A stretch of 5,880 nt of DNA from REEB426 sp964551975 (GTDB lineage Bacteria; Actinomycetota; Actinomycetes; S36-B12). Positions within the stretch are counted from its first letter, which is position 1. Every line of letters begins with the position of its first letter. The notes under the pieces were generated by a model that saw nothing but the letters and a program-made list of their open reading frames with translations, ran no database searches and had not been told where the DNA came from. This document shows positions 1 through 4,977 of the stretch, one piece after another. The DNA is taken from NCBI GenBank assembly GCA_964551975.1, contig CAZKFI010000104.1, positions 1-5,880 on the forward strand, given 5' to 3'. Both the position numbers and the translations under genes were made by a program.

Positions 1-103
1 CAGCGCTGTCAACTGTCATGGCTGATGCGTGGTGAACGTCAAGCCGATAGCCCGTGAATACCCGGACATGCCCAGGCCATCGCCAGGACTCCGTCGAAAT
101 GGG

Positions 104-132
104 TTGTGCAGCGCGAGAAAGAATAGTAGTAT
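104..132 (+). promoter_or_regulatory. Candidate promoter upstream of the lipoxygenase-like gene
   Basis: A TTGTGC box (104-109) and a TAGTAT box (127-132) are separated by exactly 17 bp, in the most AT-rich stretch of the leader. They match the sigma-70/SigA consensus at 3/6 and 4/6 positions. A transcript from about 139 would carry a leader of about 75 nt before the ATG at 215. A short inverted repeat (AGTAG 125-129 / CTACT 137-141) overlaps the -10 box. The match is weak and unsupported by other data. Confidence 0.25.
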
Positions 133-205
133 TTCTCTACTCTCTGTGGTACACACTTCTCAGATTGTGAACGCAGCGATGCCAATAGAGGGTCTCCCAA
201 AACCT

Positions 206-210
206 GGAGG
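206..210 (+). promoter_or_regulatory. Ribosome binding site that sets the start of the lipoxygenase-like gene
   Basis: GGAGG lies 4 nt before the ATG at 215, a slightly tight spacing; the secreted-protein gene on the minus strand has the same spacing. The alternative in-frame starts (GTG 29, GTG 32, ATG 179) have no comparable Shine-Dalgarno sequence, so 215 is preferred. Confidence 0.55.
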
Positions 211-214
211 AAAG

Positions 215-1822
215 ATGCGCAAGATTTCAGAGTTGAAGCCGCCGCTGAAGCCTCAACAGGTGAACGAGTTGCTGTCACAGCTGAAGGAGAATGAGGGTGA
301 TCTACCCATCAAGAAGACTGATGTGTTCAGTCGCCTCATGTTTTTCAGCGGAACGGGGTATGTGACCGGGCATGTCCCCAGGCACGCTAAGGATGTAGCA
401 GTCCCCTCGGTGACTGGGCCCCTGGAAAAGTTTGAGTTTGTGCCTGGATACATCACCACTGTCCCATTCGATGAAGATGCGTCCTCAGTTCAAGACGGTG
501 CCGAAGAGAACACCTCAACCATGTCGCCTGAGAGAATCATTGCGGGGCTTCGCAAGATTCCGCTCGTGGACGATTTCCGCGAGTGGCAGGATGCAGCGGC
601 AGCGGAAAACGCCATTTCCGATCATCTGATTGATCTCCAGCCAGAGGCGCTCGCGTTGTGGACGGACGTCACATCGGATGCCACCATCACGAATCTCGCA
701 TTCCAAGGACTCGCAGCTCACCTCCTGATCCCAGTAGTTGGGCAGGAGCCTGCCGCTTTTGCTGTTGACCTCGCGTGGATGGGCGAGCTTCCTGTACGTG
801 ATGGAAACGAACGCATGGGCGCGACAGCCCTCTTTGATGCGGATAGGAATCTTCTCAGCATTTATGTCTCTAATGATGACGCTACCTACGTGCCCGGTGA
901 TGAGCTGTGGGAGCACGCAAAGTGGCATTGGCGTTGTGCAGTCTTTGCATTCGTGACCGTGGCGGACCATCTTTCAGGCTTGCACCTGTGCATCTCCGAG
1001 GTAATGATGCAAGCAACCCGTGAACAGCTGCCTGCAGATCACCCTCTGCGGCGTCTGCTCAAGCCACATGTCTTCGGTGTTGGGGAAGTCAATGCCCGAG
1101 CCACCACAATGCTCGCACCTGAGGGAGGAGTGGCTCATAGATTGTGGCCATTTACCTTCGACGGCCTGACCGAGCTGCTCGTACGCGGAATTGAAATGGC
1201 GTCCTACGAGCCCTTCCCGGTGTGGTTGAACAACAGAGGTTTGGACGGTTTGAGCGATGAGTTTTACCCCTACGCGACCGATGGCCTAGCGCTGCACAAT
1301 ATTTGTCGCGAGTACGCGGAAAGCTATGTAGCGATCTACTTCCCTGGCGAATCAATCGTGAATGATGCTGCGGTTCAGGCTTGGTGGAAGCAGCTTGAAA
1401 CAACTGCCCCACGAGCAGGATTGAAGCCCTTGCAAACCAAGGAACAGGTTGTCGATCTGCTTGGACAGTTTATCTTTGCCGTGAGCGGGTACCACTCTCA
1501 GGTAGGTGCGCTGGCTTCCTACTTGGTCGATCAGAGTTTCATGGGAGCAAAGGTCCGTGTGGGGTCTGAGTTTAACGATATTCAATCGACGGTGCTTCAA
1601 CTTACTCTCAATGGGATGACCGGCGTGTACGAGCCGAAGTTGCTCGACGATTACACCCACATGTTCTTGGAACTCAATAGAGAGCAAGCCGTGGAGGTTT
1701 TCCAGAGATTCCAAGACTCGCTCATTGCGCTCGGGCACGAGATTGACGCGCGTAACGAGACTCGAAGCATGCCGATGCGCACCTTCCATCCCGCAGTGCT
1801 CGATTCATCCGTGAGCAAGTAG
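215..1822 (+). CDS. Lipoxygenase-superfamily protein with a degenerate iron site
   Basis: Lipoxygenases are non-heme iron enzymes that dioxygenate polyunsaturated fatty acids. This 535-residue protein has no visible signal peptide and no obvious N-terminal PLAT domain, so it corresponds to a catalytic domain alone. Family landmarks appear in order: WEHAK (232-236), a DHLxxxH helix (251-257), ATREQLPADHP (267-277), LLKPH (281-285), VN (292-293), YPYATDGL (351-358), QAWWKQ (388-393), FIFAVSGYH (419-427), and a C-terminal tail like the PNSxxI end of lipoxygenases. Counting 12 residues from the AK pair as in soybean and animal enzymes puts Val247 at the first iron histidine. His252 and His427 match the second and third. 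Gly431 replaces the Asn/His four residues after the third, and Lys535 replaces the C-terminal Ile. One extra residue lies between His257 and Glu262. It is therefore either a pseudoenzyme or a variant with different metal chemistry. The start at 215 is set by its Shine-Dalgarno; GTG 29 would add 62 non-conserved residues. AGA/AGG arginines and lower GC suggest acquisition by transfer. Superfamily call firm; activity unknown. Confidence 0.85.
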   Translation: MRKISELKPPLKPQQVNELLSQLKENEGDLPIKKTDVFSRLMFFSGTGYVTGHVPRHAKDVAVPSVTGPLEKFEFVPGYITTVPFDEDASSVQDGAEENTSTMSPERIIAGLRKIPLVDDFREWQDAAAAENAISDHLIDLQPEALALWTDVTSDATITNLAFQGLAAHLLIPVVGQEPAAFAVDLAWMGELPVRDGNERMGATALFDADRNLLSIYVSNDDATYVPGDELWEHAKWHWRCAVFAFVTVADHLSGLHLCISEVMMQATREQLPADHPLRRLLKPHVFGVGEVNARATTMLAPEGGVAHRLWPFTFDGLTELLVRGIEMASYEPFPVWLNNRGLDGLSDEFYPYATDGLALHNICREYAESYVAIYFPGESIVNDAAVQAWWKQLETTAPRAGLKPLQTKEQVVDLLGQFIFAVSGYHSQVGALASYLVDQSFMGAKVRVGSEFNDIQSTVLQLTLNGMTGVYEPKLLDDYTHMFLELNREQAVEVFQRFQDSLIALGHEIDARNETRSMPMRTFHPAVLDSSVSK

Positions 1823-1981
1823 CGAGCCGCCAGTCAGCGAGTGCCTTCCGGCGTGTACACGATCAGATTAGTTGCGCCCGCTGGCAAGGCGTCCTACCTG
1901 AAAGTCAAAGTCAGGACCAAGAAACCCAGCCTGGTCGTGGGCAAGCGGTCGTCCGTTGGTGCTAACTTTCGTGCAAAATAG
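1823..1981 (+). pseudogene. Probable remnant: C-terminal end of a beta-rich protein
   Basis: Directly after the lipoxygenase-like stop codon, and in the same frame, 52 sense codons run to a TAG at 1979-1981. The translation contains PSGVYTIRL, then KASYLKVKVR, an alternating pattern of hydrophobic and charged residues like the last beta strands of Ig-like or other surface-protein domains. A GTG at 1841 could in theory start a 46-residue peptide, but no Shine-Dalgarno precedes it. The conserved lipoxygenase end is already reached upstream, so read-through is unlikely to be functional. I read it as the leftover 3' end of another gene; chance coding-like sequence is the alternative. Confidence 0.35.
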
Positions 1982-1996
1982 AGAAAAGGCTACAGT
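1968..1996 (+). promoter_or_regulatory. Candidate promoter for the short-chain dehydrogenase gene
   Basis: A TACAGT -10 box (1991-1996) fits the actinobacterial TAnnnT pattern and lies just upstream of the ribosome binding site GAGGAG (2006-2011, 8 nt before the ATG). The -35 position 17 bp upstream reads TTCGTG, a poor match. The leader would be about 15-20 nt. If real, the dehydrogenase is transcribed independently of the lipoxygenase-like gene 197 bp upstream. Confidence 0.3.
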
Positions 1997-2019
1997 AAGA
2001 GCCCAGAGGAGCGAAATCA

Positions 2020-2760
2020 ATGGATACGAACTCCGATAAGCGCGTAGTCATCGTGACTGGCTCGACCAGTGGGATCGGCCGAGGCGTCGCTGAGCTGCTT
2101 CTCTCCAAAGGCTGGCGCGTAGTCGTCAACTCTCGTAGCGACCAAGAGGTCGGTGAGGGCATGGCGGCGCTGAGTGACGACATGATCTTTGCGCGCGGTG
2201 ACATCTCGAATCCGCAGGATTGTGCTCAGGTCGTCGAGACAGCGGTTGCCACCTGGGGGCGCATCGATGGCCTGGTCAATAACGCAGGCACCACGGCTTA
2301 CGTGGATCTTGACGACATCCAAGGGGTGACCGCTGAGGTCTGGCATCGAGTCCTTGACGTCAACGTGATCGGCACCTGGCAGATGATCTCGGCGGCGATG
2401 CCCCATCTCAAGATTGCTGCCCCCGGCCGCATCGTGAATATCGCGTCTGTGGCCGGCCTGCGCCCCGTAGGTAGCAGCGTCCCATACTCGGTGTCGAAGG
2501 TTGCGATCGTGCACATGACATCGATCCTCGGAAAGGTTCTCGGCCCGGATGTCTTGGTCAATGCGGTGGCGCCTGGCCTAGTCGAGACGGCATGGACTGC
2601 GGAGTGGGGTGCTGTCAAGGATGGCGTGAGCAGCGCTGCGCCGCTACGCCGCGTGGGTCATCCGGAAGACATCGCTGCCGCGTGCGAGTACCTCTTAAAC
2701 ACTTCGTACACCACCGGCGAATGCATTGCCGTCGATGGCGGTATGCGACTCATCGTCTGA
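2020..2760 (+). CDS. Short-chain dehydrogenase/reductase (classical SDR, FabG-like)
   Basis: This is a complete 246-residue NAD(P)-dependent oxidoreductase, the usual length for classical SDRs, predicted cytosolic. The Rossmann cofactor motif TGSTSGIG is at 13-20, NNAG at 87-90, and the catalytic tetrad Asn115, Ser143, Tyr156 and Lys160 (YxxxK) is intact. The APG motif (184-186) and a C-terminal VDGG (238-241) are also present. The second beta strand ends in Asn-Ser-Arg (37-39) with no acidic residue, which favours NADP(H). The family interconverts hydroxyl and carbonyl groups; the substrate cannot be read from sequence, so FabG-like is a resemblance and not a claim of a fatty-acid synthesis role. 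The start has a good ribosome binding site (GAGGAG, 2006-2011). It shares strand with the lipoxygenase-like gene upstream and converges on the minus-strand secreted-protein gene. Confidence 0.96.
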   Translation: MDTNSDKRVVIVTGSTSGIGRGVAELLLSKGWRVVVNSRSDQEVGEGMAALSDDMIFARGDISNPQDCAQVVETAVATWGRIDGLVNNAGTTAYVDLDDIQGVTAEVWHRVLDVNVIGTWQMISAAMPHLKIAAPGRIVNIASVAGLRPVGSSVPYSVSKVAIVHMTSILGKVLGPDVLVNAVAPGLVETAWTAEWGAVKDGVSSAAPLRRVGHPEDIAAACEYLLNTSYTTGECIAVDGGMRLIV

Positions 2761-2765
2761 CAATC

Positions 2766-2795
2766 GCCTGGCAGTTCACGGTGCCGCCGCCAGGC
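2766..2795. terminator. Inverted repeat in the convergent intergenic region, possible terminator
   Basis: GCCTGGC (2766-2772) and GCCAGGC (2789-2795) form a perfect 7-bp stem with a 16-nt loop, 5 bp after the dehydrogenase stop. There is no T-run on either strand, so intrinsic termination is uncertain. The rest of the 155-bp gap up to the next gene holds only an 8-bp direct repeat, GGCTCGGC, at 2839 and 2856. Confidence 0.3.
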
Positions 2796-2915
2796 AAGAG
2801 TGATCAAGTTCGACGAACGCCGATGTAGATCACCGGCTGGCTCGGCTTCATCGTCGGCTCGGCGAGCTGTGGGAAAGCCGTGCCCCTGAAGACTGACTCG
2901 ATAGGACCGAGCGGA

Positions 2916-3578
2916 CTAGGCGCACTCCCGCCGCGTCTTGCAGGTGATCGTGGTGGTCACCTTGGAGTCAAGCGTGCCGAACTCCATACCGGGAGTGAAT
3001 AACGTGGTGCCGATGTAGGCGTTGAGAGTGCTCACGAGTTGCGGATCGTCGACGATGGAGACCTCGCCGGTGATGAGTTGCCTATCGGTCCGCTTCCAGG
3101 CGGCTCCCGCCTTGGCGACCTTGCCCTTCGTGATCTTGACCGCCATGTTGTTGACGCCGAAGATCGTGACCCGGTCGCCCCCGATTGCGTCGTACTCATC
3201 CTGGAAGGTGATTCGGCCGGTCGTGGCTCCTGCCCCGGTGGCGTACTCAAGGTGGGGCGACGCGAGATCGATCCTGTTCAGCAAAGCGCCGATAGCCATC
3301 GTTCCCGTGTTCGCGACGACGCCCGGCTTGAAGGGCGTGGTCACCGGAAAGTGAAGGGCCTGCGTGCCAGAGGGGTTGGTGCTCGTTGCGGGGGCAAGAC
3401 CCTGGAACTGCACGCCCACCGTGCTGAGTTGGCTGTACACCTCGGGCAGGAACGTGATGGTCGTAGATCCGCTGACCTGGGATGTGACCTTGGCCTGTGC
3501 CGGCGTAGCGGCGATGCCTGCACCAGCGACGAGTGCTGCCGCGGCAACGGCGCTCAGAAATGTGGTCCTCTTGCGCAT
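2916..3578 (-). CDS. Secreted beta-rich protein of unknown function
   Basis: The 220-residue product starts with a classic Sec signal peptide: MRKR, a hydrophobic Ala/Val/Leu core (about 8-24), and a likely cleavage site after TPAQA (residue 29). The mature part is rich in Thr, Val and Gly and looks all-beta. It opens with SGSTTITF (36-43), then a LSTVGVQF stretch (51-58), an FPVTT segment (77-81), and a long polar region with one Trp (161). Two cysteines near the end (213 and 219) could form a disulfide. The layout resembles, from memory, actinobacterial exported proteins of about 200 residues with an opening GxTxL strand and an LxxxGV segment; none has a function I can assign. The start at 3578 is chosen because GGAGG (3583-3587) lies 4 nt upstream and the signal peptide begins there; a longer frame back to 3710 overlaps the methyltransferase and is not credible. 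It probably follows the methyltransferase in one transcript. Confidence 0.88.
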   Translation of the reverse strand: MRKRTTFLSAVAAAALVAGAGIAATPAQAKVTSQVSGSTTITFLPEVYSQLSTVGVQFQGLAPATSTNPSGTQALHFPVTTPFKPGVVANTGTMAIGALLNRIDLASPHLEYATGAGATTGRITFQDEYDAIGGDRVTIFGVNNMAVKITKGKVAKAGAAWKRTDRQLITGEVSIVDDPQLVSTLNAYIGTTLFTPGMEFGTLDSKVTTTITCKTRRECA

Positions 3579-3596
3579 CGATCCTCCAAAGAATGT

Positions 3597-3619
3597 CGAG
3601 GTGCCGACTCGGCTCCTCG
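3597..3619 (-). other. Hairpin in the leader of the secreted-protein gene
   Basis: CGAGG (3597-3601) pairs with CCTCG (3615-3619) and GCCG (3603-3606) pairs with CGGC (3610-3613), with one T-T mismatch and a 3-nt loop, giving 9 bp of GC-rich stem. On the minus strand it is followed by ACATTCTTT and then the GGAGG ribosome binding site. It could be a partial terminator, an attenuator, or an mRNA-stabilising structure ahead of the exported protein. Confidence 0.45.
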
Positions 3620-3650
3620 TCGCCTGCGTGGCCGGAGCGATTCTGGCATA

Positions 3651-3664
3651 ACCGGCATACCGGT
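3651..3664 (-). other. Short perfect hairpin just after the methyltransferase stop
   Basis: ACCGG (3651-3655) and CCGGT (3660-3664) form a 5-bp stem with a CATA loop, 6 nt past the methyltransferase stop codon. No T-run follows on the minus strand, so it is at most a weak terminator or RNA-processing element. Confidence 0.35.
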
Positions 3665-3670
3665 CGCACG

Positions 3671-4879
3671 CTAGATGCTGATCCCCATGGCGAGGTAGTC
3701 CTGCTGCCACAGCGACTGGAATGTCTCGAGGCTCACGGTCACGACCTCGGCACGGTCCGCACGAGCGAAGGCACCGCTGCCGGTCACGGTGTCGACGATG
3801 TCGCCGATGGTCCGATTCCCGTCGACATGCTCGACGAGCGCTGCCTGCAGGGGTGTGAGTTCACGCTGCCAGTCATGCCGATGGATGACCCCGCCGCGCA
3901 GGCCGCAGCCTTTGCGGAACGCGGGCACGTAGACCAGGGGATCGCCGACGCCGAAGTCGATCGAGTAGGACGCTGGCTCCCTGTCGGGACGGCAGGCAAG
4001 GAAGTAGTGACAGGCGTTGCTCGCATTGATCCGCTGCATGACCGACCACTGCTGCTCGCGCGGCATTGCGGCGACCGCTGAGAAGAAGGAATTCGAGGAG
4101 GTTGTCGGTGCGTAGTACGAAGCCTTGAGGAAGACATCCTGGAAGGTGAGCCCTGCCGACTCGACCAGCGCCCGGCATTCGTCGATGGTGTAGGCCTGTT
4201 CGCGGCCGTGGAGGAAGGTGTCGACGACGCCGGCATCGTCGCCTAGATCGGGGGCGATCTGGAGGTAACTCGCCAGCGGGTGCATGGGGCTGAGTTGAGC
4301 CAGGGCGTCGCGCACGACCGCCAGCGAAGCGTCGTCTTGGCCGAGGCCCATGTCCGCGAAGACGGACTGCATGAGCTGGACGCCGATCCGCCCGTAGGTG
4401 GCGTAGAGCATCACCGCGAGGACGCCGTCGGGGCGCAGGCGCTCGGCGAGCGCTCGCATGCCGACACCGGGATCGTTCATGTGATGAAGGACACCGGTCG
4501 TGACGACGAGGTCGAAGTCGCGATTGAGCGAGGCCACCTGCTCGATGGGTAGCTGGTGCAATTCGAGGTTGGAAAGGGTGTATCTGTCCTTGAGCCAGCG
4601 ATGGTGATCAAGGGACGCATTGCTCACGTCGATCGCGACCACCTGGGCGGAGGGATTGGTGTACGCGAACACGGCAGCCTGATTGGTGCCGCAGCCGGCG
4701 ACGAGGATGTCCATGTCCGGCTTGTAGTCGCGATCCGGCCACATGGTTCGGTGGGCGTGGCTGGGATCGAACCACTGCCAGCTGCCCTGCAGCCACGCGT
4801 CCAGATCCTGGATGGGAGCGGGGTAGACCCACTTCTCGTATTGCCGGGAGACGATGTCGCCGAGGGGGTCAGAGGTCAC
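3671..4879 (-). CDS. Class I SAM-dependent methyltransferase with a C-terminal winged-helix-like region
   Basis: This 402-residue protein transfers a methyl group from S-adenosylmethionine to an unknown acceptor, presumably in the cytosol. The N-terminus has an EKWVYPAPIQDL segment (15-26). The Rossmann SAM-binding motif ILVAGCGT is at 58-65. The acidic ribose ligand is Asp84 in VVAIDVS, followed by FDLVVTTGVLHHMNDP (122-137) and LRPDGVLAVMLYA (148-160). These fit a subgroup of bacterial methyltransferases I recall, in which WVYP, AGCGTNQAA and TGVLHH are shared; their substrate is not known to me. The last 60 residues (LTPLQAALVEHVDGNRTIGDIV, about 341-362, onward) resemble a PqqD-like or winged-helix domain, perhaps for substrate or partner binding. 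The GTG start is supported by GGAAGGAG (4887-4894) with 7-nt spacing. It is divergent from the glycine-rich protein gene and upstream of the secreted-protein gene. Confidence 0.93.
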   Translation of the reverse strand: MTSDPLGDIVSRQYEKWVYPAPIQDLDAWLQGSWQWFDPSHAHRTMWPDRDYKPDMDILVAGCGTNQAAVFAYTNPSAQVVAIDVSNASLDHHRWLKDRYTLSNLELHQLPIEQVASLNRDFDLVVTTGVLHHMNDPGVGMRALAERLRPDGVLAVMLYATYGRIGVQLMQSVFADMGLGQDDASLAVVRDALAQLSPMHPLASYLQIAPDLGDDAGVVDTFLHGREQAYTIDECRALVESAGLTFQDVFLKASYYAPTTSSNSFFSAVAAMPREQQWSVMQRINASNACHYFLACRPDREPASYSIDFGVGDPLVYVPAFRKGCGLRGGVIHRHDWQRELTPLQAALVEHVDGNRTIGDIVDTVTGSGAFARADRAEVVTVSLETFQSLWQQDYLAMGISI

Positions 4880-4884
4880 GTGAC
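4875..4884. promoter_or_regulatory. Perfect palindrome over the methyltransferase start codon
   Basis: GTCACGTGAC is a perfect 10-bp palindrome containing CACGTG. It overlaps the GTG start and sits directly beside the ribosome binding site. It could be an operator or an RNA hairpin element, but a palindrome of this size can occur by chance. Confidence 0.2.
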
Positions 4885-4939
4885 GTCTCCTTCCGATTCG
4901 GCATCACTTCATTGCCATTTCCCGTGTAGCGTCGCGCCC

Positions 4940-4951
4940 CTGACTGGTCAG
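4940..4951. promoter_or_regulatory. Candidate operator in the divergent intergenic region
   Basis: CTGAC-TG-GTCAG is a 12-bp dyad with a 2-bp centre, midway in the 98 bp between the divergent methyltransferase and glycine-rich protein genes. A TAGCGT (4927-4932) could be the plus-strand -10 box, which would place the dyad at the transcription start. On the minus strand, a TGACCA within the dyad lies 16 bp before TACACG, a possible promoter for the methyltransferase. Both promoter readings are weak. Confidence 0.25.
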
Positions 4952-4977
4952 CGTGCCGCCAAGGAGAGGATCCCACG

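Noticed and set aside
1..120. Possible transposase or integrase remnant at the left edge
   Set aside because: Short frames on both strands give no motif I recognise, and no terminal inverted repeat is visible.
29..214. N-terminal extension of the lipoxygenase-like gene from GTG 29
   Set aside because: No Shine-Dalgarno before GTG 29 or ATG 179, the extra residues look non-conserved, and a clear GGAGG precedes ATG 215.
515..970. 151-codon minus-strand frame antisense to the lipoxygenase-like gene
   Set aside because: No recognisable domain, and the opposite strand encodes a conserved superfamily over the same interval.
2821..2915. Small coding remnant in the convergent gap
   Set aside because: Frames are under 30 codons with no start signal or recognisable motif; only an 8-bp direct repeat is visible.
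3039..3674. 211-codon plus-strand frame
   Set aside because: It lies antisense to the secreted-protein gene with Arg/Asp/Gly-rich, low-complexity translation typical of a GC-rich shadow frame.
3579..3710. Upstream start for the secreted protein
   Set aside because: It would overlap the methyltransferase, and the signal peptide plus ribosome binding site fix the start at 3578.
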